A DNA stretch of 17,210 nucleotides. It comes from JBBRTJ01 sp038244535 (GTDB lineage: Bacteria; Actinomycetota; Acidimicrobiia; Acidimicrobiales; Ilumatobacteraceae). A program made the position numbers and the translations under genes. Of this stretch, positions 1 through 6,461 are shown in pieces. The notes beneath the pieces were generated by a model that saw only the letters and a program-made list of their open reading frames with translations, made no database searches and was not told where the DNA came from. The DNA lies in assembly GCA_038244535.1 (NCBI GenBank), contig JBBRTJ010000077.1, forward strand, positions 1 through 17,210, read 5' to 3'. The stretch's first letter is position 1. Every line of letters starts with the position of its first letter.

Positions 1-593
1 CGGTCGACGCCGAGGTCGTTGCATCTGCAACAACCGCGTCGCGCCGTCGTGTCGCTCCCTTCGTGGCCGTGGCCGTGGCGCTGGTCTTCGCCGGCCTGTT
101 CGTGGCCTTGTCCAAGGGCGAGCCCGCCACCGACAAGGCTGTGCGCACCCCACTGGCCGGCAGGGCCGCTCCTGACATCAACGGCACCACCCTCACCGGC
201 GACTCGTTCAGCCTGTCGGGGCAGCGCGGCAACTGGGTGCTGGTCAACTTCTTCGCGTCGTGGTGCGTGCCCTGCGTCAAGGAGCACCCCGAGCTCGTGC
301 TGTTCCACAACCGCCACGTCCAGGCCGGTGACGCCGAGCTGGTGAGCGTCGTCTACGCCGACGACCCCGCCCAGGCCAAGGCGTTCTTCGCCAAGGAGGG
401 CGGCGACTGGCCGGTTGTGACCGATCCGTCCGGTGGGGTGTCGGTGGCCTACGGCGTGCCGCAGGTGCCCGAGACCTATCTGGTCGACCCCGATGGGATC
501 GTGCGGGCCAAGGTCGTCGGCGGGGTCACCGCCGACGGGCTCGACGGCCTCTTGGCCGCGGCGAAGGCTCAGCGCGATGGGACAGCACCATGA
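1..593 (+). CDS. ccmG: CcmG/DsbE-like thioredoxin (TlpA family), 5' partial
   Basis: Membrane-anchored thioredoxin of the TlpA/ResA/CcmG family, which in cytochrome c maturation reduces apocytochrome or CcmH disulfides outside the membrane. The frame is open from base 3 to the window edge, so the true start is probably upstream; GTG at 63 is possible but would drop the Arg-rich segment (RRR) before the hydrophobic anchor (VAVAVALVFAGLFVAL). The WCVPC active site has its cysteines at bases 264-266 and 273-275 inside the family context FFASWC. A likely cis-proline sits in QVPETYLVDPDG, followed by the usual GG(V)T near the end. It overlaps ccmH by ATGA, so the two are translationally coupled. 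The family call is firm; CcmG rather than another TlpA protein rests on the ccmH and ccmI neighbours. Confidence 0.88.
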   Translation, partial: VDAEVVASATTASRRRVAPFVAVAVALVFAGLFVALSKGEPATDKAVRTPLAGRAAPDINGTTLTGDSFSLSGQRGNWVLVNFFASWCVPCVKEHPELVLFHNRHVQAGDAELVSVVYADDPAQAKAFFAKEGGDWPVVTDPSGGVSVAYGVPQVPETYLVDPDGIVRAKVVGGVTADGLDGLLAAAKAQRDGTAP

Positions 594-1135
594 GCCGCTC
601 CACCCGTCTGGCCGTCTGGCTCGCCCTCGCCGTCGTGCTCGTCACCGCGCTCGCCATCGGAGCCAGCCGGGCCACCACGCCGAGCACCAACGCCGAGCGC
701 ATCGACAACATCGCCAAGACCATCAAGTGCCCGAGCTGCCGCAGCGAGTCCGTGTTCGAGTCCAAGGCGCCGTCGGCGGAGGCCATTCGCAACGAGATCG
801 CTCGCCAGGTGGCCGCCGGCCGCACAGACGGCGAGGTGCGGGCCTCGATCGCCGGCAGCTTCGGCCGCGACCTGCTCCTCGTACCCTCCACCGACGGGAT
901 CAGCAGCCTGGTGTGGATCCTTCCCATGGCTGCGATGGTCCTGGCCATCGCGGGGCTGGCGTTCGCGTTCCACCGCTGGAAGGTCAACGCCGTGGAAGCC
1001 GCGCCAGTCACCGACGCCGATCGCGAGCTGGTGGCCGCCGCGTTGGCGGCCGAGCACCCAGGCGACCCCGCCGGACCACCGCGTCCGGTCGATTCGGGCG
1101 CGGTCGATGGTCACGGCGAAGGTGACGGCCGGTGA
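590..1135 (+). CDS. ccmH: Cytochrome c maturation protein CcmH
   Basis: CcmH family protein, 181 aa, a membrane thiol protein that works with CcmG and CcmF on the apocytochrome CXXCH motif. An N-terminal hydrophobic segment (about residues 6-24) is followed by the redox pair in KCPSCRSESV, then the family's helical region (IRNEIARQVAAGRTDGEV, a stretch ending near FGRDLLLVPS), and a second membrane segment (about 105-125, SLVWILPMAAMVLAIAGLAFAF). This order matches the CcmH/CycL domain. The motif here is KCPSC where many proteobacterial proteins have RCLVCQ. ATG at 590 overlaps the ccmG stop (ATGA), and its own stop overlaps the GTG of the next gene, so the three genes form one operon. Confidence 0.88.
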   Translation: MSRSTRLAVWLALAVVLVTALAIGASRATTPSTNAERIDNIAKTIKCPSCRSESVFESKAPSAEAIRNEIARQVAAGRTDGEVRASIAGSFGRDLLLVPSTDGISSLVWILPMAAMVLAIAGLAFAFHRWKVNAVEAAPVTDADRELVAAALAAEHPGDPAGPPRPVDSGAVDGHGEGDGR

Positions 1136-1911
1136 GCACCACGACCGGGCGTGCTCCGTCGGGCGCACCGAGTGTCGACGAGCTCGGCGAGCTCGAACAG
1201 GAGCGTCGGTTCCTGCTGCGCTCGCTCGACGACCTCGAGCGCGAGCACGACGCGGGCGACGTCGACCCTGCCGACTACACCGCACTCAAGGACGGCTACA
1301 CGGCCCGGGCCGCAGCAGTGCTGCGCGCCATCGAGGCCGGTCGCAGCGCGCTGCCCCCCAAGGCACCCGTGCGTTGGGGGCGGGTGGCACTGGTGAGCCT
1401 GGCCTCGATCGTCATCGCGGTGCTGGCCGGCGTCGGGCTGGCGAAGGCGGTCGGGCAGCGCACCCCGTCCGACTCTGCCACCGGCTCGATCTCGGCGTCG
1501 ACCAACACCAAGCTGGCCGAGGCCCGTGCCCTGCTCGGCACCAACCAGGTCGAGTCGCTCAAGCGCTACGTCGACGTGCTCAAGGTCGAACCCGACAACC
1601 GTGAGGCGCTCGCATACCGCGGTTGGCTGCTCGTGCAGCTCGGCGTCAACAACAACCGTCCCGACTTCGTGACCCAGGGCCGGTCGTCCATCGACCAGGC
1701 CGTCAAGTCGGCAGCCACCTATGCCGACGCCCGCTTCTTTGCCGGTTGGGTGAAGTACCGCCTCGACAAGGACGCCGTCGGGGCCTTGTCCGACTGGGAC
1801 GTCTTCCTGGCCAACAACCCGCCCGCCGAGCTCAAGGCGGCGGTTGCTGCGCTCTACGCCGAGGCCAAGGCGAGCACGGGCACCCCCGCACCTGCTACCA
1901 CCGTGGGATGA
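1132..1911 (+). CDS. CcmI-like TPR protein of cytochrome c maturation
   Basis: 259 aa. Residues 14-70 form a charged helical segment (ELEQERRFLLRSLDDLERE, then DPADYTALKDGYTARAAAVLRAIEAGR) of the kind found at the start of CcmI and the C-terminal parts of CcmH fusions. One membrane segment follows at about 84-105. The C-terminal half carries TPR-like helices (EARALLGTNQ, VEPDNREALAYRGWLLVQLG, ADARFFAGWVKYRLD) and ends in a Thr/Ala/Pro-rich tail. In the family the TPR part binds the apocytochrome C terminus and presents it to the haem ligation complex. GTG at 1132 was chosen because it overlaps the ccmH stop (GTGA). Its stop overlaps the ATG of the AtuA gene. The CcmI role is inferred from operon position and architecture. 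Confidence 0.75.
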   Translation: MSTTTGRAPSGAPSVDELGELEQERRFLLRSLDDLEREHDAGDVDPADYTALKDGYTARAAAVLRAIEAGRSALPPKAPVRWGRVALVSLASIVIAVLAGVGLAKAVGQRTPSDSATGSISASTNTKLAEARALLGTNQVESLKRYVDVLKVEPDNREALAYRGWLLVQLGVNNNRPDFVTQGRSSIDQAVKSAATYADARFFAGWVKYRLDKDAVGALSDWDVFLANNPPAELKAAVAALYAEAKASTGTPAPATTVG

Positions 1912-3242
1912 CCATTCGCCTCGGTGACGGCCAGGGCTTCTACGGCGACGGCCTCGGGCCGGTGGCCGACGTGCTGGCCGACGGTGTCGACTACCTCGTC
2001 TGCGAGGCGCTGGCCGAGCTGACGCTCGCCATCTTGCAGAAGGACCGCCAGCGCGACGAGTCCCTCGGCTACACGCGCGACCTGCCGCAGTACGTGATGG
2101 CCGCCCTCCCGTTCATCGTCGACGGCCGCACCCGCTTCATCACCAACGCCGGCGGCATCAACCCGCTGGCCGCCGGTCGGGCCGTGGTGTCCACGCTGCG
2201 CGCCGCCGGGGCGACCGGCCTCAAGGTGGCCACCGTCGTGGGTGACGACATCCGTCCCCTCGCCGCCACCTTGCACCTCCCCGCCGACGTCTTGTTCGCC
2301 AACGCCTACCTCGGGGCCCGGCCCATCGTCGACGCGCTCGAGCAGGGCGCCGACGTTGTCGTGACGGGCCGGGTCGCTGACGCCTCGCTGTTCCTTGCGC
2401 CACTCGTCCACGAGCTCGGCTGGGCCTGGGACGACTGGGACCGCCTCGCCGCCGGGGTGGTCGTCGGGCACCTGTTGGAGTGCAGCGGCCAGGTGGCCGG
2501 AGGGAACTACTCAGGCGCCTGGTGGACCAAACCCGACCCGCTTCGCATCGGGTTTCCGATCGCCGAGGTCGACGCTGACGGCTCCGCCGTCATCACCAAG
2601 CCACGGGCCGCTGGCGGGATGGTCACCTTCGACACCGTGCGCGAGCAGCTGCTGTACGAGGTCCACGACCCGAGCCGCTACCTCAACCCCGATGTCACCG
2701 CCGACTTCACGTCGCTCACGCTGACCGACGAGGGCGACAACCGGGTGCACGTCAGCGGCACGCGAGGGCTGCCCGCTCCGGCGACGTACAAGGGCCTCGT
2801 GTGCCAGCCGGCCGGGTGGGCCGGCGAGGCGACGTTCGCCTACCCGTGGCCCGACGCCGAGGCCAAGGCCCGCGCCGCAGTGCGCTGGGTGCGCAAGCGG
2901 GCCATCGCCGCGGGTGCCCCTGTGCTCGAGTGGTGCGAGGAGTACTTCGGCGCCGGTGCCTACGCCGGACCCGCGTTCGCCGAGGACCGTGCGCTGATGG
3001 AGGCGGCCGGTTGGGAGCCCCCCGAGGTGATGGGCCGCCTGGCCTGGCGGTGCGCCGACGCCGCGGCTGCGGGCAAGGTGGCCCAGGGCGCCGGCGTGCT
3101 CGGGCTGTCCGGGCCGCCGCAGATCTCTGGGTTCGGTCGGGCTCGCGGCGGCAAGCCGACCCAGCTCCTGTCACTCGACGCAGTGGCCGTCGAGCGCGAC
3201 CTCGTCGACGCCCAAGTCAGGGTCGAGGTCGTCACGGTCTGA
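1908..3242 (+). CDS. AtuA-family (acyclic terpene utilization, DUF1446) protein
   Basis: 444 aa, matching the large domain of the AtuA family. AtuA was named from the acyclic terpene (citronellol/geraniol) cluster of Pseudomonas; its biochemical role is unsettled. Visible family marks are the N-terminal GDGQGFYGD, PFIVDGRTRFITNAGG (about 64-80), a TGRVADASL loop, and GHLLECSGQVAGGNY in mid protein, followed by GFPIAEV and the late YKGLVCQPAGW strand. ATG at 1908 overlaps the stop of the CcmI-like gene (ATGA), so it is read in the ccm operon although no shared function is obvious. It lacks the small C-terminal ferredoxin-like domain that some AtuA proteins carry fused; a separate protein of that type lies at 5232-5603. 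The substrate cannot be told from sequence. Confidence 0.85.
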   Translation: MTIRLGDGQGFYGDGLGPVADVLADGVDYLVCEALAELTLAILQKDRQRDESLGYTRDLPQYVMAALPFIVDGRTRFITNAGGINPLAAGRAVVSTLRAAGATGLKVATVVGDDIRPLAATLHLPADVLFANAYLGARPIVDALEQGADVVVTGRVADASLFLAPLVHELGWAWDDWDRLAAGVVVGHLLECSGQVAGGNYSGAWWTKPDPLRIGFPIAEVDADGSAVITKPRAAGGMVTFDTVREQLLYEVHDPSRYLNPDVTADFTSLTLTDEGDNRVHVSGTRGLPAPATYKGLVCQPAGWAGEATFAYPWPDAEAKARAAVRWVRKRAIAAGAPVLEWCEEYFGAGAYAGPAFAEDRALMEAAGWEPPEVMGRLAWRCADAAAAGKVAQGAGVLGLSGPPQISGFGRARGGKPTQLLSLDAVAVERDLVDAQVRVEVVTV

Positions 3243-3302
3243 GCGATCTGGAGGTACGGCTGAGGCCTGCCGTCTGGGATCTCGTGGTCAGGTGGCCTGG
3301 CC

Positions 3303-3308
3303 TACGGT
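3303..3308 (+). promoter_or_regulatory. Putative -10 hexamer of a leaderless promoter
   Basis: TACGGT, fitting TANNNT, ends 6 nt before the ATG at 3315, and there is no Shine-Dalgarno sequence between them. That spacing places the transcription start at or next to the ATG. No clear -35 box is seen. Confidence 0.5.
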
Positions 3309-3314
3309 GGCTCG

Positions 3315-3593
3315 ATGAGTTTTCCCCCGATGCCGCCCGACGAAGCCCGTTACTTCATCGCCTCTCGTCACCCGTGGGCCGTACCGGCTCTGGTCTTCGG
3401 CATCTTGTCCGTGACGTTCTGCGGCTTCGTCGCCGCGGTGCCGGCCATCATCGTTGGCAACAAGGTCAAGCGCGAGACGTCCGCATCGGGCGGCTCGCTG
3501 ACCGGGGCCGGCCTCGGCCAGGCCGGCTTCGTCCTCGGCGTGATCGGGATGGCCCTGTCAGTGATCACCATCGTGGTGCGCCTGTTCGCCTGA
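3315..3593 (+). CDS. Small two-TM membrane protein, DUF4190-like
   Basis: 92 aa. A short N-terminal tail (MSFPPMPPDEARYF) is followed by two hydrophobic segments (about 21-48 and 69-91) separated by a basic and Gly/Ser-rich loop (GNKVKRETSASGG, then GAGLGQAGFVLGVIG). The pattern of TM, short loop ending in GxxxGxxLGxxG, TM is that of DUF4190-type actinobacterial membrane proteins, which have no known function. The ATG was chosen because a TACGGT hexamer lies 6 nt upstream and the protein then starts with the usual short tail. It is the first of three neighbouring small membrane-protein genes; the next begins 43 bases after its stop with its own -10-like box, so they may be transcribed separately. 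Confidence 0.75.
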   Translation: MSFPPMPPDEARYFIASRHPWAVPALVFGILSVTFCGFVAAVPAIIVGNKVKRETSASGGSLTGAGLGQAGFVLGVIGMALSVITIVVRLFA

Positions 3594-3623
3594 GCATCCC
3601 GGCACCGCTGTGCTTGGCCGGAC

Positions 3624-3629
3624 TACGGT
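3624..3629 (+). promoter_or_regulatory. Putative -10 hexamer of a leaderless promoter
   Basis: A second TACGGT ends 7 nt before the ATG at 3637. It is the same hexamer, at nearly the same spacing, as the one before the gene at 3315. No Shine-Dalgarno sequence is present. Confidence 0.5.
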
Positions 3630-3636
3630 CCGCGCC

Positions 3637-4092
3637 ATGAGCGACCAGGTGCCCCCCCCTCCCCCTCCGCCCCCCCCGCCTCCCTCTCCCGGCCCGGCTG
3701 TTGCGATGGCCGGCGGCAAGGTCGTGCCGCCCGAGCTCGGTGGCGTCTGGTACTCGCCAGGCCTGGTCATCTTGCTCACGATCGTGACGTGTGGCATCTG
3801 GTCGATCCTGTGGAGCTACCGCGCCGGTGAGGATCTGAAGGGCTACAACAGCGACGGCCTCGGCGGCGTGCTGTGCGTGGTCATAGCGATCTTGCTGTCG
3901 CCGGTGTTGATGTTCACGTTCCCCAACGAGATCAAGAACATGTACGAGCGCGACGGCCGGACCAGCCCGGTCACGGCCCTTTGGGGCCTGTGGTTCCTCT
4001 TGCCGATCGTGGGCAACATCATCTGGTACCTGAAGGTGCAGGGTGCCCTGAACGACTTCTGGTTGTCGAAGGGTGCCCGCCCCGCCGCCTGA
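3637..4092 (+). CDS. DUF4234-like membrane protein with polyproline tail
   Basis: 151 aa. The tail contains eleven consecutive prolines (residues 6-16, then SPGPAVAMAGG) and is followed by a DUF4234-like core: a hydrophobic segment with ILLTIVTCGIWSILWSYRAGEDL (about 44-68), another at about 77-94, an amphipathic stretch NEIKNMYERDGRTS, and a last segment around GLWFLLPIVGNIIWYLKVQGALNDFW. The TCGIW...Y motif and the late N-x-FW are typical of this actinobacterial membrane domain, which has no assigned function. ATG at 3637 gives a natural start; an in-frame upstream codon would add nine unlikely residues across the -10 box. The polyproline codons include two runs of eight C (3652-3659 and 3670-3677), which are prone to slippage. 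Confidence 0.8.
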   Translation: MSDQVPPPPPPPPPPPSPGPAVAMAGGKVVPPELGGVWYSPGLVILLTIVTCGIWSILWSYRAGEDLKGYNSDGLGGVLCVVIAILLSPVLMFTFPNEIKNMYERDGRTSPVTALWGLWFLLPIVGNIIWYLKVQGALNDFWLSKGARPAA

Positions 4093-4111
4093 GCGTGCTG
4101 GCCCCTCTGTC

Positions 4112-4474
4112 ATGACCGACAACGGCGGATTCGAACCACCTCGTCCTCCGGGGCCGAGCGGTCTGCCGCCGGCCCCGGTGCCACCTCCCGGCTACCAGGC
4201 CGTGTACCAGCCAGGCTTCCAGCCCGGCTACCAGCAGCAGCCGCGCACCAACGGCCTGGCAGTGGCTTCGATGGTGTGCGGGATCGTCGGCATCTGCACC
4301 TGTGTGCTGTCGATCCTGGCCGTCATCTTCGGTCACGTCGCCTTGAGCCAGATCAAGAAGTCGGGTGGCGTTCAGAAGGGGCGGGGCATGGCCATTGCCG
4401 GCCTCGCGACTGGCTACAGCGGACTGGCGCTCGTGGTGCTCTACGGGGTCGTGCTGGCCGCCACCAACAACTGA
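4112..4474 (+). CDS. DUF4190 domain membrane protein with Pro/Gln/Tyr-rich tail
   Basis: 120 aa. The first 47 residues are a low-complexity tail rich in Pro, Gly, Gln and Tyr (GYQAVYQPGFQPGYQQQP). The DUF4190 domain follows: TM1 (LAVASMVCGIVGICTCVLSILAVIFG), the highly typical loop HVALSQIKKSGG-x-GRGMAIAGLATGY, and TM2 (SGLALVVLYGVVLAA). Such proteins are common in Actinobacteria, and the soluble tail is presumed cytoplasmic; their role is unknown. ATG at 4112 is preferred because the protein then begins MTDNGG before the tail. It starts 19 bases after the DUF4234-like gene, so it is probably cotranscribed. It converges on the SixA-like gene, with 8 bases between the two stop codons. Confidence 0.85.
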   Translation: MTDNGGFEPPRPPGPSGLPPAPVPPPGYQAVYQPGFQPGYQQQPRTNGLAVASMVCGIVGICTCVLSILAVIFGHVALSQIKKSGGVQKGRGMAIAGLATGYSGLALVVLYGVVLAATNN

Positions 4475-4482
4475 TCTCACGG

Positions 4483-4956
4483 TCAGCGTTCGGGCGGCGG
4501 CACGACGATGGCGCGCGCGAAGGCCTGACCCGGCAACCCGTCGCCGTCGCGCTCGAGCACCCAGCGCGTCGCCTTGCGCCAGTCCACAGGACCGACGTTG
4601 ACGCCACGGCGGTGCAGCGCTTCGATCACCTCGGGGATGACATCACCGTGGCTGCACAGCACGGCGTGGTCGGGCACCTCGGACAGGAGCGCCAGGGCGC
4701 CTTCGAACCCCATGCCCTCAGCCAACGCGGGGGAGATGGCGATCACCAGGCCCCGCTCGGCGGCCAGTGGTTCGACGGTCTGCACGCAGCGCATGGAGGG
4801 GCTCGACCAGATGACCGACACCGGCACGGTGGCCAGCGCCGCCGTGATGGCAGCCGTCTGGCGCTGACCCGCCTTGCTCAGAGGCCGCAGCTCGTCTGGT
4901 TCGGTCCAGGACTCACGGTTGCCGGCCTTGGCATGGCGAACGAGGTGGACCGCCAT
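4483..4956 (-). CDS. SixA-like histidine phosphatase
   Basis: 157 aa, the usual size of the short SixA branch of the histidine phosphatase superfamily. The catalytic LVRHAKAG motif places the phosphohistidine at His8. The second conserved Arg lies in SSPSMRCVQT (Arg56), the acid in ALAEGM (Glu80), and the second His in LCSHGDVI (His103). SixA proteins remove phosphate from phosphohistidine on signalling or PTS proteins; in Actinobacteria the substrate is generally unknown, so the target here is open. The ATG at 4956 is two residues before the first beta strand. It is divergent from the small AtuA-domain gene across the tandem-repeat region. Confidence 0.87.
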   Translation of the reverse strand: MAVHLVRHAKAGNRESWTEPDELRPLSKAGQRQTAAITAALATVPVSVIWSSPSMRCVQTVEPLAAERGLVIAISPALAEGMGFEGALALLSEVPDHAVLCSHGDVIPEVIEALHRRGVNVGPVDWRKATRWVLERDGDGLPGQAFARAIVVPPPER

Positions 4957-4964
4957 GAGCGCGC

Positions 4965-4970
4965 ACCCTA
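4965..4970 (-). promoter_or_regulatory. Putative -10 hexamer for the SixA-like gene
   Basis: On the minus strand TAGGGT lies 8 nt before the ATG of the SixA-like gene, with no Shine-Dalgarno sequence. The same hexamer occurs before the LLM gene and before the SCP2-like gene. Confidence 0.45.
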
Positions 4971-5015
4971 TCCAGCCAGCCGTCGTGGCTGCCGCGAGAC
5001 CGTGGTGGTCGTCCC

Positions 5016-5199
5016 GACGTTTTGACCGTCGGTTTCCCCGGGTGGCGGTGGATTCGACGTTTTGACCGTCGGTTTCCCCGGGTGGCGGTGGATTTGACGT
5101 TTTGACCGTCGGTTTCCCCGGGTGGCGGTGGATTTGACGTTTTGACCGTCGGATTGCCCGGGTGGCGGTGGATTTGACGTTTTGACCGTCGGATTGGCC
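5016..5199. repeat. 40-bp tandem repeat, 4.6 copies, in a divergent promoter region
   Basis: Direct repeats with an exact 40-base period start at 5016, 5056, 5096, 5136 and 5176. Each begins GACGTTTTGACCGTCGG; the first four end with CCCGGGTGGCGGTGGATT plus one base and the fifth stops after about 24 bases. Copies 1-3 share GGTTTCCCCG, copy 4 reads GGATTGCCCG and copy 5 GGATTGGCCG, so the array shows a gradient of change toward the + strand gene. There are no unique spacers, so this is not CRISPR. It fills most of the 275-base gap between two divergent genes. Each copy contains TTGACC, which resembles a -35 box. Function unknown: an operator array, a bent or structured region, or a mobile minisatellite are all possible. 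Confidence 0.95.
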
Positions 5200-5219
5200 G
5201 AGGCGTGAGCAGGGCTGCG

Positions 5220-5225
5220 TAGTGT
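5220..5225 (+). promoter_or_regulatory. Putative -10 hexamer of a leaderless promoter
   Basis: TAGTGT ends 6 nt before the GTG at 5232, just after the tandem array. It supports GTG at 5232 as the start and a leaderless transcript. Confidence 0.5.
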
Positions 5226-5231
5226 CGGCTC

Positions 5232-5603
5232 GTGGCCACGGTGCAGCTTCGGGATCTGTGTGGTGTGCGCAGTGGTGACAAAGGTGACCTGTCGGACCTG
5301 ACGCTGTTCGCCGACGACCGCGAGACCTACGACGCCTTGTGCCAGGCCGTGAGCGTCGAGGCCGTGCGAGCCCACTTCGGCGAGCTCGTCACCGGCCCGA
5401 TCCAGCGCTTCGAGGCCCCCAACGTGCTGGCGGTGAAGTTCGTGCTGCACGGTGCGCTCGGTGGCGGCGGCCCCCGCAGCCTGCGCAGCGACAACCTCGG
5501 CAAGACCCTCGGTGCGTCGCTGCTGCGACTGCGGGTGGACGTGCCCGACGCCGTGGCCGAGCGCGCCCCGCGTCGCGGTCAGCGGGCACCCCTCGCTCGC
5601 TGA
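5232..5603 (+). CDS. AtuA-related small protein (ferredoxin-fold C-terminal domain)
   Basis: 123 aa, corresponding to the small domain that follows, or is fused to, AtuA/DUF1446 proteins. Visible marks are the N-terminal VQLRDLCGVRSGDKGDLSDL (the RSGDKGD signature), the mid segment EAPNVLAVKFVLHGALGGGG, and SLRSDNLGKTLGASLLRLRVDVP at the end, followed by a variable tail. The core and order of strands fit the family. GTG at 5232 is supported by TAGTGT 6 nt upstream. In many genomes this gene directly follows the large AtuA gene; here it is about 2 kb away, beyond four genes and the repeat array. The two proteins probably still work together, but that is inferred from the family only. Confidence 0.85.
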   Translation: MATVQLRDLCGVRSGDKGDLSDLTLFADDRETYDALCQAVSVEAVRAHFGELVTGPIQRFEAPNVLAVKFVLHGALGGGGPRSLRSDNLGKTLGASLLRLRVDVPDAVAERAPRRGQRAPLAR

Positions 5604-5629
5604 GGTGCGAGGTCGCAGGGCACCGCGGT

Positions 5630-6382
5630 TCAGTGGGTCTGTTCGATGAGCGTCTGCTGGCGCTCGGTCAACCGATCGATCACCAGCACGTAGGCGACGG
5701 TGGCCACGAGCAGCAGCGCGGTGGCCGCCCACTGACGGGTGAGCTGGTCGCTGATCGACTCGGCCAGCTTCTGGTAGCTCGCGGTGTCGCTCGACGAGCT
5801 CGAGGTGTTGAGCTGGAACTGGAAGTTGACGAGCGTCGACGCGCAGAAGGCGAACCACCAAATGAAGACGATGGGAGCCACCGGCTGGCGCTTCCACTCG
5901 GGGTCGTCACGGGTGAGTCCTGGCGCCGAGCCCTTCCAGAGGTTGGTGGTGACGAGGAACGGCAGCACGTAGAAGGCGAGCGGGATGAACCAGCCGGCGA
6001 TCGCCCAGGCCGGGCCGAGTGACGTGCCCGGACGGCCGAGGGCCTGGTGGTTCTTGGCCAGCCGCCACTGCCAGATGATCGTGAGCACGAACACCGCAAT
6101 CGTGAGCCCGAAGTACGCCACCGACGCCACCCCGAAGAACGCCAGCCGAGCGTCGGCGGACGCCTTGGACGCACTGCCGGCGACGTAGTCGTCCAAGCCG
6201 CTCTTGGCCACGATCAGCGACACGAGCATCAGCCCCGAGGCGACCCCGGTGAGGATGACGAGCACCCGCAGCGCCTTGGCCACGCCGGCGCTCGAGCGGA
6301 ACTGCCGGGGAGCGGCCGGGTACGCCGGGTAGGCCGGGTACCCGGGCGCAACGGGAGGCGGAGGGGGAGGCAGGTCGCTCAT
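5630..6382 (-). CDS. DUF4328 domain membrane protein
   Basis: 250 aa. The tail is Pro/Tyr/Ala-rich (MSDLPPPPPPVAPG then repeated YPAYPA). Hydrophobic segments follow at about 34-60, 75-105, 120-145, 170-190 and 215-235. Typical DUF4328 features are the conserved FVLTIIWQWRLAKNHQALGR (W-x-W..R...N), the central GPAWAIAGWFIPLAFYVLPF, and IVFIWWFAFCAS. Function is unknown for the family; it is an actinobacterial membrane domain related in style to the other proline-tailed proteins nearby. The ATG at 6382 was chosen over an upstream in-frame codon because the polyproline tail then starts the protein and TACCTT lies 6 nt upstream. It is convergent with the AtuA-like small gene and divergent from the molybdopterin gene. 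Confidence 0.83.
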   Translation of the reverse strand: MSDLPPPPPPVAPGYPAYPAYPAAPRQFRSSAGVAKALRVLVILTGVASGLMLVSLIVAKSGLDDYVAGSASKASADARLAFFGVASVAYFGLTIAVFVLTIIWQWRLAKNHQALGRPGTSLGPAWAIAGWFIPLAFYVLPFLVTTNLWKGSAPGLTRDDPEWKRQPVAPIVFIWWFAFCASTLVNFQFQLNTSSSSSDTASYQKLAESISDQLTRQWAATALLLVATVAYVLVIDRLTERQQTLIEQTH

Positions 6383-6388
6383 GGCGGC

Positions 6389-6394
6389 AAGGTA
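6389..6394 (-). promoter_or_regulatory. Putative -10 hexamer for the DUF4328 gene
   Basis: On the minus strand TACCTT ends 6 nt before the ATG at 6382; no Shine-Dalgarno sequence is visible. It matches TANNNT and suggests a leaderless transcript. Confidence 0.5.
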
Positions 6395-6461
6395 GGTCAT
6401 CGGCGTCACGCGTTCGTGCCAACGATCGCAACGTTTTCGCTGTTCGGTGGCACGATTTGGC

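Noticed and set aside
2801..3640. Arg-rich frame across the AtuA C terminus and the next gene
   Set aside because: It overlaps two well-supported genes in another frame and has no recognisable domain.
4472..4485. Terminator between the converging DUF4190 and SixA-like genes
   Set aside because: Only a 4-bp CTGA/TCAG match made by the two stop codons; no real stem or T-run.
5016..5199. CRISPR array
   Set aside because: The repeats are contiguous with no unique spacers and no cas genes nearby.
4968..5281. Minus-strand protein with repeated NPPPPGETDGQNV-like segments
   Set aside because: The 40-base period is not a multiple of three, so every frame cycles through the array; the apparent peptide repeats come from the DNA repeat and there is no start or family signal.
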